A stretch of DNA of 40,425 nt, from assembly GCA_015654615.1 (NCBI GenBank), contig JAATGN010000115.1:1-40425 (forward strand), written 5' to 3'. This DNA comes from Rhodospirillales bacterium (lineage in GTDB: Bacteria > Pseudomonadota > Alphaproteobacteria > Rhodospirillales > Magnetospirillaceae). Both the position numbers and the translations under genes were made by a program. Positions 1-8,243 of the stretch are shown here, one piece after another (position 1 is the stretch's first letter; every line of letters starts with the position of its first letter). The notes under the pieces are model-generated. The model was not told the origin of the DNA, made no database searches, and saw only the letters and a list, made by a program, of their open reading frames with translations.

Positions 1-507
1 GACGGTCCTGATCTCGACGTTGCTGACCTTGATCCCCCAGGTTTCGGTCTGGGCGTCCAGGATGCTTTGCACGTCGGTGCTGAGCTTTTTGCGTTCGGAC
101 AGCATCTCGTCGAGTTCGTGCTGTCCCAGCACGGCGCGCAGGGTCGTCTGGGCGAGCATGTTGGTGGCGGGGAGGTAATGCTGAACCTGGATGATGGCCC
201 GTTCGGGATTGACGACGTTGAAGTAGAGCACCGCGTCGACCTTCATCGAGACATTGTCGCGGGAGATCACGTCCTGGCTCGGTATTTCGATGACCTGGAT
301 GCGCAGGTCGACGCGCACCATTTCCTGGAAGAAAGGGATCAACAGCACGAGGCCGGGCCCTTTGACCTGCTGAAACCGTCCCAAGGTGAAGACCACGGCG
401 CGCTCGTATTCGCGCAGGATCTTCACGGTCTTGGTGATCAGCGGGACCAGGATCAGGACCAGGACGAACAGGACGATCGGGACGGTATACAGCGTCGACA
501 AAAACAT
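1..507 (-). CDS. Slipin/stomatin-like SPFH protein (3' part missing)
   Basis: Absent from the ORF track because the gene runs off the left edge; I translated it from the reverse complement. The visible 169 residues start MFLSTLYTVPIVLFVLVLIL, an N-terminal hydrophobic anchor, followed by the SPFH core: YERAVVFTLGRF at about 34-45, GPGLVLLIPF, then RVDLRIQVIEIP and VISRDNVSMKVDAVLYF, ending in WGIKVSNVEIRTV. These are hallmark segments of prokaryotic slipins, membrane scaffold proteins often partnered with an NfeD protease-like protein, which would lie outside the window. Most family members are about 250-260 aa, so roughly a third is missing. No strong SD precedes the chosen ATG. Family call is secure; cellular role is not. 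Confidence 0.9.
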   Translation of the reverse strand, partial: MFLSTLYTVPIVLFVLVLILVPLITKTVKILREYERAVVFTLGRFQQVKGPGLVLLIPFFQEMVRVDLRIQVIEIPSQDVISRDNVSMKVDAVLYFNVVNPERAIIQVQHYLPATNMLAQTTLRAVLGQHELDEMLSERKKLSTDVQSILDAQTETWGIKVSNVEIRTV

Positions 508-960
508 GGCGTTGCTCGTTTCAGCGCGAGAGGGGCGACGCAGAATAGCGAGCGGCGAAGAAAGCGCGACAGGAGCGGAAACTACTTAGGGCCCGTTTGG
601 AAACAATTTCGTCATAATCAGCGAGGCGAGGCAATCCGGCATGAGCGACGCGATCGTGGATTGCTTGGCCGATCGCTCGTCGTGATGAAGAAGAAAGCGA
701 AACGATTATTTTGCAACAATCCCTTACCGGCGATGACGACACGGTCCGGCCCGCCGAATACGGCGGCGCGTTTGGCCGATGCGTAGTTTCCGATCCTTAT
801 TCGGGGCGCCTGTCCGGTTCTAGGGTGCGGCACTTCGTTGGAGGCGGGGGGCCCTCGTTGGTTGCCTCGGCCCGGTCGTCGTCCTTGCCGCGAATCGCCA
901 GGGCCGGCCGGACAATTTTTGTCCTCGAACGAAGACGCCGCAACATGAAGGACAAATGTC
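508..960. other. Intergenic region without a convincing gene
   Basis: The slipin gene leaves to the left and the small ORF at 961 leaves to the right, so this is a divergent spacer. Track ORFs crossing it (67-786, 618-1013, 711-968) have no recognisable domain and look like GC-driven shadows. It holds a decayed copy of the GTCATTGCGAGC palindrome near 610-687, preceded by the 15-mer GGGCCCGTTTGGAAA (589-603), which recurs in the two large repeat elements at 17.1 and 21.8 kb. Confidence 0.6.
610..687. repeat. Degenerate REP-like palindrome (GTCATTGCGAGC family)
   Basis: GTCATAATCAGCGAGGCGAG then GCAATCC ... GGATTGCTTGGCCGATCGCTCGTCGTGATG can be aligned with the intact copies (GTCATTGCGAGCGNAGCGAAGCAATCC and its inverse), but with several substitutions in both arms. 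The preceding GGGCCCGTTTGGAAA and the following GAAGAAGAAAGCGAAACG resemble sequence flanking the copy at 21.8 kb, which supports a common origin. Confidence 0.45.
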
Positions 961-1158
961 ATGCCTGAGACCAGCCATACGAAGGCCGCGGACGCCCACG
1001 AGGCGGCCAGCAAAATTCATCGGACGGCCGCGGAAGATCACAAGAAGGGCGACCATCTGGCCGGCCTTGCAAAGGCGGAGAAGGCTGTGAAGCTTTCGAT
1101 GGAAGCGCACGGGTGTTGCACCGATGCGCACGACAAGAGCAAGAAAGCCGCGCACTGA
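961..1158 (+). CDS. Small His/Lys/Ala-rich hypothetical protein
   Basis: 65 residues, strongly hydrophilic, with repeated Ala/His/Lys spacing (HTKAADAHEAASKIHRTAAE) and one Cys pair (HGCCTDAH). It looks like the small, probably helical, stress- or metal-associated proteins common in alphaproteobacteria, but no function is known to me. The start is supported by GAAGGA at 947-952, eight bases upstream of the ATG. A 10 bp stem-loop follows the stop directly and a T-tailed terminator lies further on. The gene stands alone, divergent from slipin. It is most likely real because of the clean SD and terminators; the His and vicinal Cys residues could bind metal (inference). Confidence 0.7.
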   Translation: MPETSHTKAADAHEAASKIHRTAAEDHKKGDHLAGLAKAEKAVKLSMEAHGCCTDAHDKSKKAAH

Positions 1159-1166
1159 TACCAGCC

Positions 1167-1192
1167 GGCGCTGATCGAAACGGATCAGCGCC
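1167..1192 (+). terminator. Stem-loop after the small ORF
   Basis: GGCGCTGATC and GATCAGCGCC form a perfect 10 bp stem around GAAACG, beginning eight bases after the stop. There is no T-run, so termination would be weak; it may act as a 3' stabilising hairpin. Confidence 0.45.
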
Positions 1193-1265
1193 CCTCAGGC
1201 GCCGGGCGGGTTTCTCCGAAACCCTCGGCTTCGCTCGCATAAGCTCGCGGGCCCTCAACGGGCCA

Positions 1266-1302
1266 GCCGATCTGCAATGAGTCCAGCTCATTGCAGATCG
1301 GC
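1266..1302. repeat. Perfect 16 bp inverted repeat
   Basis: GCCGATCTGCAATGAG and CTCATTGCAGATCGGC are exact reverse complements separated by TCCAG. It lies between the convergent small ORF and acyl-CoA dehydrogenase gene. No T-run follows on either strand. It could be a bidirectional roadblock or a REP-type unit; no second copy was seen in this window. Confidence 0.7.
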
Positions 1303-1335
1303 ATGACCGGCTTTTCCTGCCGGTCGTGACCCGTC

Positions 1336-1368
1336 ACTCCTCCGGAGAAGCCGCCGGGGGAGTTTTTT
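1336..1368 (+). terminator. Rho-independent terminator, plus strand
   Basis: ACTCCTCCGG pairs with CCGGGGGAGT (one G-T pair) around an 8-base loop and runs straight into TTTTTT at 1363-1368. It would stop plus-strand transcription before the convergent acyl-CoA dehydrogenase gene. Confidence 0.7.
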
Positions 1369-1389
1369 GCCGGACCCGTCCGAAGCCGG

Positions 1390-3096
1390 TCAGGCGGCCA
1401 GCTGGTCGGCCGCGGCGATGCTCACCGTCAGGCTCCGCCAGCGGCTGAGCAGGCGAATGGCGAAGATCCTGGCCAGTTGGGACTTGTCGCGGCCGGCCGG
1501 GTCTCGGCTCGCCGCCGCGACGCGGAGCATCAGCGCCCACATATGGCCATGCGCGACCAGCGCGAAGAGCTGCAGATAGTCGCCGGCGATGGCCGCCACC
1601 CGCGCTGGCGGCGCCCCGGCGATCCAGGCGGTGGCCGTTTCCAGGGCGGCCAGGGCGGCGAGCAGTTCGTCCCGCAAGGGATGTTGCGGTGGTTCGCCCG
1701 GCAGATCGGCGGCGGCGCTCCGCACCTGGGCGAAATAGGCGCGGGGCAGGCGTCCGCCGTCCTGGCGCAGCTTGCGGCCCGTCAGGTCCAGCGCCTGGAT
1801 GCCGTTGGTGCCTTCATAGATCGAGGTGATGCGGACGTCGCGCACCAGCTGTTCGATGCCCCAATCGTTGATATAGCCGTGGCCGCCGAACACCTGCTGA
1901 CTGACGATGGCCGACTCCAGGCCGAAATCGGTTCCCGACGCCTTGACCACCGGGGTCAGCAAAGCCACGAAATCCTCGGCCTGCCGGCGGCGGCTTTCGT
2001 CGGGATGATGCCGGCTGCGGTCGAGCTCGACCGACACCCAGGCGGCCAGGGCGCGCGACCCTTCGGTCAGGACGCGGGCGGTCAGCAGCATGCGCCGCAC
2101 ATCGGGATGTTCGGCGATCGCCACCCGCCGCTCCGACCCGTCGGCGCCCCGCCCCTGTATCCTTTGCTCGGCGTAGCGCGACGCCGCCTGGAAAGCGGCT
2201 TCCCCGACCGCCTGGCCCTGCACGCCGACGAACAGGCGCTCGGCGTTCATCATGGTGAAGATGGCGCTCATGCCGGCATTCGGTGCTCCGACCAGCCAGC
2301 CTTGCGCGTTTTCGAAGCTCAACACGCAGGTCGGGGCGCCGTGGATTCCCATCTTCCGCTCGATCGACGGGCAGACGACGCCGTTGACTTGCCCGTCGGG
2401 CAGGATCTTCGGCACCAGGAACAGGCTGATCCCCTTGATTCCCGGGGGAGCGTCGGGCAGACGGGCGAGGACGAGATGCACGATGTTGTCGGTGAGATCG
2501 TGGTCGCCGCCGGTGATGAAGATTTTCGTCCCGTCGAGGCGGTAGCCGCCGTCCTCGGCCGGCCGGGCCCGCGTCGTCAGCAATCCGACGTCGCTGCCCG
2601 CCTGCGGCTCGGTCAGGCACATGGTGCCGGCCCATTCGCCGCTGACCAGCCGCGGCAGATAGGCGGCCTTCAGGTCGTCGGAACCGTGGGCCAGCAGCGT
2701 CTCGGCGGCGCTGCGCACCAGGCCGGCGTAAAGGGCGAAGGACAGATTGGCCGAGGCGACGATCTCGTCGACGAAGCTTTGCAGGACCTGCGGAAGGGCC
2801 AGCCCGCCCCATTCGGCGGGCGCCGACAAGCGCGTCCAGCCGCCGTCGCGGAACTGCCGGTAGGCTTCGACGAAACCGTCGGGCGCCCTGACCCGGCCGT
2901 TCGCATGGCGGCAGCCCTGTTGGTCGCCCGGTCCGTTCAAGGCAAGCAGTTCGCCGCGGGCGAAGTCGTCGATGGCGAGCAGGGCCGCGGTCCAGGCATC
3001 GAGATCCGCCGCGCCGCCGGCGCCGATGCCGTCGAGGACCAGAACCCGGCGCAGCAGGAACTGCATGTCCTCGATCGCCGTACGAGGGGTCGGCAT
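1390..3096 (-). CDS. Acyl-CoA dehydrogenase, long DmdC-like type
   Basis: 568 aa FAD enzyme that oxidises an acyl-CoA to the 2,3-enoyl-CoA. The N-terminal IEDMQFLLRRVL segment and overall length match the long subgroup (3-methylmercaptopropionyl-CoA dehydrogenase DmdC and relatives, usually about 590 aa) rather than 380 aa short-chain types. Visible motifs: LTEPQAGSDVG at about 161-171 (flavin/substrate contact), GGHGYINDWGIEQLVRD, and IYEGTNGIQ with the expected catalytic base Glu428. The track starts 8 codons upstream; I chose MPTPRT because AAGGAG lies eight bases before it. It is divergent from the PaaK-like ligase across a palindrome-rich promoter region. A DmdC role in methylthio-propionate metabolism is attractive next to a sulfhydrylase, but substrate cannot be read from sequence. 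Confidence 0.9.
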   Translation of the reverse strand: MPTPRTAIEDMQFLLRRVLVLDGIGAGGAADLDAWTAALLAIDDFARGELLALNGPGDQQGCRHANGRVRAPDGFVEAYRQFRDGGWTRLSAPAEWGGLALPQVLQSFVDEIVASANLSFALYAGLVRSAAETLLAHGSDDLKAAYLPRLVSGEWAGTMCLTEPQAGSDVGLLTTRARPAEDGGYRLDGTKIFITGGDHDLTDNIVHLVLARLPDAPPGIKGISLFLVPKILPDGQVNGVVCPSIERKMGIHGAPTCVLSFENAQGWLVGAPNAGMSAIFTMMNAERLFVGVQGQAVGEAAFQAASRYAEQRIQGRGADGSERRVAIAEHPDVRRMLLTARVLTEGSRALAAWVSVELDRSRHHPDESRRRQAEDFVALLTPVVKASGTDFGLESAIVSQQVFGGHGYINDWGIEQLVRDVRITSIYEGTNGIQALDLTGRKLRQDGGRLPRAYFAQVRSAAADLPGEPPQHPLRDELLAALAALETATAWIAGAPPARVAAIAGDYLQLFALVAHGHMWALMLRVAAASRDPAGRDKSQLARIFAIRLLSRWRSLTVSIAAADQLAA

Positions 3097-3249
3097 CACC
3101 CGTTCTCCTTTTATACACATAAATAAGTGTTGTAACGATTGGTATCTACAAAGTTACTCTAGATGACGCGCGGAATGTACGCTACATTTGCCGATGAGTT
3201 ATATGAGTTTTGTTATACAACGTTAAAATTTTGTTCAATAGGATGTGCC
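3097..3249. promoter_or_regulatory. Divergent AT-rich promoter/operator region
   Basis: Separates acyl-CoA dehydrogenase (minus) from the ligase (plus). It is much more AT-rich than its surroundings and holds several small palindromes: AATGTA-CGC-TACATT (3174-3188), TTGT-TAT-ACAA (3210-3220), AACGTT, plus CTCTAGA near 3158. SD for the minus gene is AAGGAG; for the plus gene AGGA at 3240-3243. The palindromes are candidate operators; the cognate regulator is unknown, though the Crp/Fnr and Rrf2 proteins in the window are possibilities. Confidence 0.5.
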
Positions 3250-4602
3250 ATGGCCTTTGCCCGCCGCTCCCCGTCCGACGCCGATCCGATCTATTGGGAC
3301 GGAGCCCTCGAAACCCAGAGTCGCGCCGATTGGGACGGTTTGAAACTTGCCTTGCTGCAGTCGCATCTGCGTCATGCCCATGCGGGTTCGCCCTATTACC
3401 GGGCGAGCTTCGCCGCCGCCGGCGTGCACCCCGATCAGGTGAAGTCCCTGGACGACATCCGCCGCTTCCCCTTCATCGACAAGACCGTCGTGCGCGACCG
3501 GCAACTGGCCGTGCCGCCCTTCGGCGACCTCTGCGCCGTGCCGGAACGCGACATCGTCTATATCTCGGCCTCCAGCGGTTCGACCGGGGTTCCCACCGCA
3601 TCGCCCTTTACCGCCGGGGATTTCGACGACTGGATCGATTATGAGGCGCGGCAATTCTGGTCCTCGGGCCTGCGCCCGACCGATCGCTACTGTCATTCGC
3701 TGAATTTCTCGCTGTTCGTCGGGGGACCTTGCGTGCTCGGCGCCCAGAAGCTGGGGGCCCTGTCCATCCATGCCGGGACGGTGCCCTCGGAGAAGCTGCT
3801 GGCCATCCTCTCGCAATTCCAGGCCACCGCCATCTGGACCACCCCGTCCTACGCCTGGTATCTGGGCGAAACGGCGATCAAGGAGGGGTTGGACATCGGC
3901 CGGGACTTGGCGATCCGGCGCATCTTCGTCGCCGGCGAGCCGGGCGGCTCGATCCCCGAGACCCGCAACCGGATCGAGGCCTTGTGGGGCGCCTCGGTCT
4001 ACGATTATTACGGCCTGTCGGACATCTTCGGCTCCTGTGCCGGCATGTGCGAGGAAAAGCACGGCCTGCACTGGGCCGAGGACCATATCCTGGTCGAGGT
4101 GCTCGACACCAGGACCGGCGAAGCCGTGGCCGAGGGCGAGCGCGGCGAACTGGTGCTGACCACCCTGAAAAAGACGGCGCGGCCGATGATCCGCTTCCGC
4201 ACCGGCGATATCGTCTCCTTCACCGCCGAGCCCTGCGCCTGCGGCCGCACGTCGATTCGCATGCAGGGCGTGCACGGGCGCCTCGACGACATGCTGATCA
4301 TCAAGGGGGTCAATCTTTTCCCCAGCGACGTCGAGGCGGTGGTGCGCAAGGATCACGACCTGACCGGCGAATACCGCCTGGTGGTCGAGAGGATCGACCA
4401 TCTCGACCATGTCACCATCGAAATCGAGCGGGTGCACGGGTTCAACGGGACCGACGAGGAGTTGGCGCGGCGCTTCGGCCATCATCTGAAAGCGGTGACC
4501 GGCGTCGGCGCCCAGGTGAAGGTCCTCGCCGCGGACAGCCTGCCACGGGCCACCCACAAGGCCAAGCGCGTCCTCGACCGGCGTTCCGGCGTCTGGTCCT
4601 GA
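3250..4602 (+). CDS. PaaK-like adenylate-forming acyl-CoA ligase
   Basis: 450 aa, close to phenylacetate-CoA ligase (PaaK) length. It would activate a carboxylic acid with ATP and CoA. Seen: AMP/phosphate-binding loop ISASSGSTGVPT at about 105-116, YDYYGLSD for the A5 region, RFRTGDI (A7-like), a CACG Cys pair, and the PaaK C-terminal signature RLDDMLIIKGVNLFPSDVE, with a final Lys in PRATHKAKR as the adenylation lysine candidate. The track ORF begins 29 codons upstream inside the AT-rich promoter; MAFARR is preferred because AGGA sits six bases before it and homology starts there. It heads a plus-strand run with the sulfhydrylase and hydrolase. Substrate unknown: aryl, arylacetic or small aliphatic acids are possible. 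Confidence 0.85.
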   Translation: MAFARRSPSDADPIYWDGALETQSRADWDGLKLALLQSHLRHAHAGSPYYRASFAAAGVHPDQVKSLDDIRRFPFIDKTVVRDRQLAVPPFGDLCAVPERDIVYISASSGSTGVPTASPFTAGDFDDWIDYEARQFWSSGLRPTDRYCHSLNFSLFVGGPCVLGAQKLGALSIHAGTVPSEKLLAILSQFQATAIWTTPSYAWYLGETAIKEGLDIGRDLAIRRIFVAGEPGGSIPETRNRIEALWGASVYDYYGLSDIFGSCAGMCEEKHGLHWAEDHILVEVLDTRTGEAVAEGERGELVLTTLKKTARPMIRFRTGDIVSFTAEPCACGRTSIRMQGVHGRLDDMLIIKGVNLFPSDVEAVVRKDHDLTGEYRLVVERIDHLDHVTIEIERVHGFNGTDEELARRFGHHLKAVTGVGAQVKVLAADSLPRATHKAKRVLDRRSGVWS

Positions 4603-4669
4603 ATTGATATTGTGGCCAAAGTGAACAGTATCGCCTTTGAGCCCGTCACCCCATTTTTCGAGAGATGTC

Positions 4670-5965
4670 ATGGCCGTCCCCCGTTCCCCCGCCTTCGAGA
4701 CGCTGAGCCTGCATGCCGGGCAACATCCCGACCCGGCGACCGGCGCCCGCGCCGTTCCCGTCTTTGAAACGACCTCCTACGTCTTCAGCGATACCGAGCA
4801 GGCCGCCGCCCTGTTCAATCTGGAGCGGGCGGGCCATCTCTACAGCCGCATCTCGAACCCCACCGTCGCGGTGCTGGAAGAGCGGCTGGCGGCGCTCGAA
4901 GGCGGCGTCGGGGCGGTCTGCACGGCCAGCGGCATGGCGGCGATCCATCTGGCCATCGCCACCCTGCTGGGGGCCGGCGATCATATCGTCGCCTCGGCCT
5001 CGCTCTACGGCGGCACGATCAATCTGCTGGCCCATACGCTGCCCCGTTTCGGCATCCGCACCACCTTCGTCAAGCCGCGCGACCTGGACGGCCTGGCGGC
5101 GGCGATTCGGCCCGAAACCCGGCTGGTGATCGGCGAGACCATCGGCAATCCCGGCCTCGAAGTCCTCGACATTCCCCAGGTCGCCGAGATCGCCCATGCC
5201 GCCGGGGTGCCGCTGTTCATCGACAACACCTTCGCCACCCCCTATCTGTGCCGGCCCTTCGAACTGGGGGCCGATCTGGTCATGCATTCCCTGACCAAAT
5301 GGATCGGCGGGCACGGCGTGGCCCTCGGCGGCGCGGTCATCGACGGCGGCCGCTTCGACTGGCAGGCCGCCGGCAAATTCCCGACCTTGAGCGAACCCTA
5401 CGCCGGCTATCACGGGCTGGTCTTCGCCGAGCAGTTCGGTCCCGCCGCCTTCATCATGCGGGCCCGCACCGAGGGCCTGCGGGATTTCGGCGCCTGTCTG
5501 TCGCCGGCCAACGCCGCCCGGCTTCTGCAGGGCGTCGAGACGCTGGGCCTGCGCATGCAGCGCCATATCGAGAACACCCAGGCGGTGCTGGCCGCGCTGG
5601 CCGGCAACGAAGCGGTGTCCTGGCTGGTCCATCCCTCGCTGGCCGATCATCCCGACCACGCCCTGGCCGCCCGACTGCTGCCCAGGGGCGCCGGCTCGAT
5701 CATCAGCTTCGGCGTCAGGGGCGGCCGCGCCGCCGGGCGAAAATTCATCGAATCGCTGCGTCTGGCCAGCCATCTGGCCAATGTCGGCGACGCCAAGACC
5801 CTGGTCATCCACCCGGCCAGCACGACCCATCAGCAAATGGATGCCGAGCAGCTTGCCGTCGCCGGAATCGGCGAGGACATGGTGCGGCTTTCGGTGGGGC
5901 TGGAGGCGGCGTCCGACATCGCCGCCGATATTCTCCAGGCGCTCCGCGCCTCGCAGAGGGCTTGA
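4670..5965 (+). CDS. metY: O-acetylhomoserine sulfhydrylase-like PLP enzyme (MetY type)
   Basis: 431 aa, the usual length of O-acetylhomoserine aminocarboxypropyltransferase. The family is PLP-dependent and cytoplasmic, replacing the acetyl group of O-acetylhomoserine with sulfide or methanethiol to give homocysteine or methionine. Seen: the N-terminal FETLSLHAGQHPDPATGARAVP, YSRISNPT (phosphate contact), ASGMAAIHLAI, FIDNTFATPYLCRP with the cofactor Asp, and SLTKWIGGHG with the Schiff-base Lys. ASTTHQQM and VRLSVGLE close the C-terminal domain. MAVPRS was chosen over the track start 11 codons upstream because conservation begins there; the SD is weak. The stop is three bases before the next gene. 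It is the clearest sulfur-assimilation enzyme here and would capture sulfide or methanethiol released by neighbouring functions (inference). Confidence 0.88.
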   Translation: MAVPRSPAFETLSLHAGQHPDPATGARAVPVFETTSYVFSDTEQAAALFNLERAGHLYSRISNPTVAVLEERLAALEGGVGAVCTASGMAAIHLAIATLLGAGDHIVASASLYGGTINLLAHTLPRFGIRTTFVKPRDLDGLAAAIRPETRLVIGETIGNPGLEVLDIPQVAEIAHAAGVPLFIDNTFATPYLCRPFELGADLVMHSLTKWIGGHGVALGGAVIDGGRFDWQAAGKFPTLSEPYAGYHGLVFAEQFGPAAFIMRARTEGLRDFGACLSPANAARLLQGVETLGLRMQRHIENTQAVLAALAGNEAVSWLVHPSLADHPDHALAARLLPRGAGSIISFGVRGGRAAGRKFIESLRLASHLANVGDAKTLVIHPASTTHQQMDAEQLAVAGIGEDMVRLSVGLEAASDIAADILQALRASQRA

Positions 5966-5968
5966 GCG

Positions 5969-6757
5969 ATGTTCGTCACCGTCGACCGCCATGAGGTTTT
6001 CGCCGCCACCGGCGGCCGGACTTTCGATCCGGCGCTGCCCCTGGTTCTGTTCCTGCATGGGGCGGGACTCGACCACAGCGTCTGGGCGCTGCACAGCCGC
6101 TGGTTCGCCCATCACGGCCAGGCCGTGCTGGCCGTCGACCTGCCGGGCCACGGGCGCTCGGCCGGTCCGCCGCTGTCCGGCATCGCCGCCTTGGCCGACT
6201 GGACGGCGCGGCTGATCGAGGCCGCGGGGTCGACACGCGCCATCCTGATCGGACACAGCATGGGCGCGCTGATCGCCCTCGAAGCCGCCGCCCGGCATCC
6301 CGAACGGGTGGCCGGCCTGGGGCTGATCGGCGCGGCGCCCGCCATGCCGGTGCATGCCGACCTGCTGTCCGCCGCCGCCGCCAACGATCCTGCGGCGATC
6401 GACATGCTGTCCCTGTGGGGGCACGGCGCCCACGCCACCCAGGGCGGCAGCCGGGCGCCGGGGCTATGGATGCTGGGAACCGCCGTGCGGCTTCTCGAGC
6501 GGGCGGCTCCCGGTCTGCTGCACACCGACCTCGCCGCCTGCCATGCCTATCAGGACGGCCCGGCGGCGGCGGCCAAGGTGACCTGTCCGTCGATCCTCGT
6601 CCTGGGCGAACGCGACGTCATGACTCCGCTCAAGGCCGGCCGGGGGCTGGCCGCGGCGATCGGCCGATCGCGCACCGTCGTCCTGCCGGGGGCCGGCCAT
6701 ATGCTGATGGCCGAATGCCCCGACGCGGTGCTCGATGCGCTGCGGGGCCTGGTCTGA
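5969..6757 (+). CDS. Alpha/beta hydrolase
   Basis: 262 aa alpha/beta-hydrolase fold protein. Seen: LFLHGAGLDHSVW (oxyanion-hole HG), nucleophile elbow GHSMG at about 93-97, the acid in LGERDVMTP, and the catalytic His in GAGHMLMAE. It starts three bases after the sulfhydrylase stop, so co-translation is likely. Esterase, lactonase, thioesterase or C-C hydrolase activity are all possible. Its place between a sulfhydrylase and a beta-oxidation gene suggests hydrolysis of an intermediate of the same pathway. Confidence 0.88.
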   Translation: MFVTVDRHEVFAATGGRTFDPALPLVLFLHGAGLDHSVWALHSRWFAHHGQAVLAVDLPGHGRSAGPPLSGIAALADWTARLIEAAGSTRAILIGHSMGALIALEAAARHPERVAGLGLIGAAPAMPVHADLLSAAAANDPAAIDMLSLWGHGAHATQGGSRAPGLWMLGTAVRLLERAAPGLLHTDLAACHAYQDGPAAAAKVTCPSILVLGERDVMTPLKAGRGLAAAIGRSRTVVLPGAGHMLMAECPDAVLDALRGLV

Positions 6758-6794
6758 GGGGACGAAAGGGGAACTCCGGTTCGTTTGTTGCCAG

Positions 6795-6869
6795 CGTCAT
6801 TGCGAGCGGAGCGAAGCAATCCAGTTATCCACCCCGATTCTGGATTGCTTCGCTCCGCTCGCAATGACG
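6795..6869. repeat. REP-like palindrome copy 1 (GTCATTGCGAGC family)
   Basis: CGTCATTGCGAGCGGAGCGAAGCAATCCAG and its inverse CTGGATTGCTTCGCTCCGCTCGCAATGACG form a nearly perfect ~30 bp stem around a 15-base loop. It lies between convergent genes and may terminate both transcripts. Other copies lie at 12.4, 21.8, 22.9 and 34.8 kb. Confidence 0.92.
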
Positions 6870-6887
6870 ACTAAAACCGTTTCGGCC

Positions 6888-8198
6888 CTATTCGGCGGGA
6901 ACGGGATGGTATTCGCCGTCGGTCCCGAGATAGGTCCCTGCCTGGTAGAAGCTCTCGGCGCCCGTCGCCTTCAGCGTGGCGAGCATTCGCGGCAGCGGCT
7001 GGCCGACGGCTTCCAGCCGGGCGATGATGCGGCTCGGTCCCAGATGGTCGAGAAGCTCGAAGGGACCCCGCTGCCAGGCGAAGCCCCAGCGCATGGCCCG
7101 GTCGACATTGACCAGGTCGTCGGCGATCTCGGGGATCAGGTCGGCGGCGTAGAGCAGGGTCCCCACCAGCAGGTCCCAGGTGAAGCGTCCCTCGATGTCG
7201 TCGCCGAAGACCAGGCTCGGCGCCTCGGCGTGATGGGCGGCCAGCGAGACGGAGGTGGCCGGACGCCAGGCCTGGTTGAAAAGATCGAAGACCTCCTTCG
7301 ATTTCGAGCCGTCCTCCTGTTTCAGGATCCGGTAGAAGCCGCCGCCGCTCTTGCGCCCCAGCTGGCCGCGCTCCAGCAGCGCCTGCTCGGTTTCGGGAAA
7401 GCGCGCGAAGCTGCGTCCCGGATCGTCGTCCGGCAGATTGAGGGCGAGGTTCCGTCCCACATGATCCATCACGTCGAGGCCGATCAGGTCGATCAGTCCG
7501 TACAGGCCGGTCGACGGCAAGCCGACCGGAGTCCCCATCAGGGCGTCGATCCGTTCCTGCGACAGGCCCTCGGTCAGATAGGGCTTGGCTTTGTGCAGGC
7601 CCGAGAGCATCCAGAAACATCCGATGCGGTTGCCGATGAAATTGACCGTGTCCTTGGCGTGCACGATGCCCTTGCCGAGGACTTCGCGGCCGAAACGGAC
7701 GAAGCTGTCGAGCACCGCGGGCCTGGTTTCGCTGCCGGGGATCAGTTCGAGCAGCCGCATCATCCGGACCGGATTGAAGAAATGGGTGACCACGATGTCC
7801 TGGCGCAGACGCTCGGGCAGGCCGGCGGTAATGTCGCGCAGGGGAATGCCCGAGGTGTTGGTGCTGGCCACCGATCCCTCGCGCCGCAAAGGCTCGATGC
7901 GGGCGAACAATTGCCGCTTGGCGGCCAGGTCCTCGGTGATCGCCTCGCAGATCCAATCGGCTTCGGCGATCAGGGGTAGATCGTCGGCCGAGGTTCCGAT
8001 GGTGATCAGGCTCTCCAGGCGGGCCCGTTCCTCGGGCGTCGCCGCGGTGGCCAGGGCGCGCTGCCGGGCTTTTTCGGCGTTGACCTTGTCGATCTCCAGA
8101 ATCAGGACCTTGCGGCCCGCCGCCGCCGCCAGGGCGGCGATGCCGCTGCCCATGGTGCCTCCGCCAATGACGGCGATCGTCGCGATCTCCAATGCCAT
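6888..8198 (-). CDS. 3-hydroxyacyl-CoA dehydrogenase, NAD-binding
   Basis: 436 aa. Oxidises a 3-hydroxyacyl-CoA to the 3-oxoacyl-CoA. The N-terminal Rossmann motif IAVIGGGTMGSGIA is at about 7-20; then STNTSGIP, THFFNPVRMMRLLELIPG with the catalytic His, and NFIGNRIGCFWM, followed by the helical C-terminal domain with duplicated parts (GRKSGGGFY, then WGFAWQRGPFELLDHLG). The length fits two C-terminal HAD domains without a fused crotonase domain, so hydratase activity must come from elsewhere, for example the crotonases at 33-34.7 kb. The start is set by GGAGG and GGAAG upstream of MALEIA; the track start is 31 codons earlier. It has its own candidate sigma70 promoter. Confidence 0.9.
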   Translation of the reverse strand: MALEIATIAVIGGGTMGSGIAALAAAAGRKVLILEIDKVNAEKARQRALATAATPEERARLESLITIGTSADDLPLIAEADWICEAITEDLAAKRQLFARIEPLRREGSVASTNTSGIPLRDITAGLPERLRQDIVVTHFFNPVRMMRLLELIPGSETRPAVLDSFVRFGREVLGKGIVHAKDTVNFIGNRIGCFWMLSGLHKAKPYLTEGLSQERIDALMGTPVGLPSTGLYGLIDLIGLDVMDHVGRNLALNLPDDDPGRSFARFPETEQALLERGQLGRKSGGGFYRILKQEDGSKSKEVFDLFNQAWRPATSVSLAAHHAEAPSLVFGDDIEGRFTWDLLVGTLLYAADLIPEIADDLVNVDRAMRWGFAWQRGPFELLDHLGPSRIIARLEAVGQPLPRMLATLKATGAESFYQAGTYLGTDGEYHPVPAE

Positions 8199-8243
8199 CT
8201 TCCGATTTCCTCCGGTAGGGCCGAGGGGCCGGCGTTGAGCCTG

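Noticed and set aside
711-968. 85-residue plus-strand ORF before the small protein
   Set aside because: It overlaps the SD and start of the better-supported ORF at 961, and has low-complexity Ser/Arg composition.
1477-3126. 549-residue plus-strand ORF
   Set aside because: Antisense shadow of the acyl-CoA dehydrogenase, with no domain.
6735-7979. 414-residue plus-strand ORF starting near the hydrolase end
   Set aside because: It runs through a REP palindrome and antisense to the 3-hydroxyacyl-CoA dehydrogenase.
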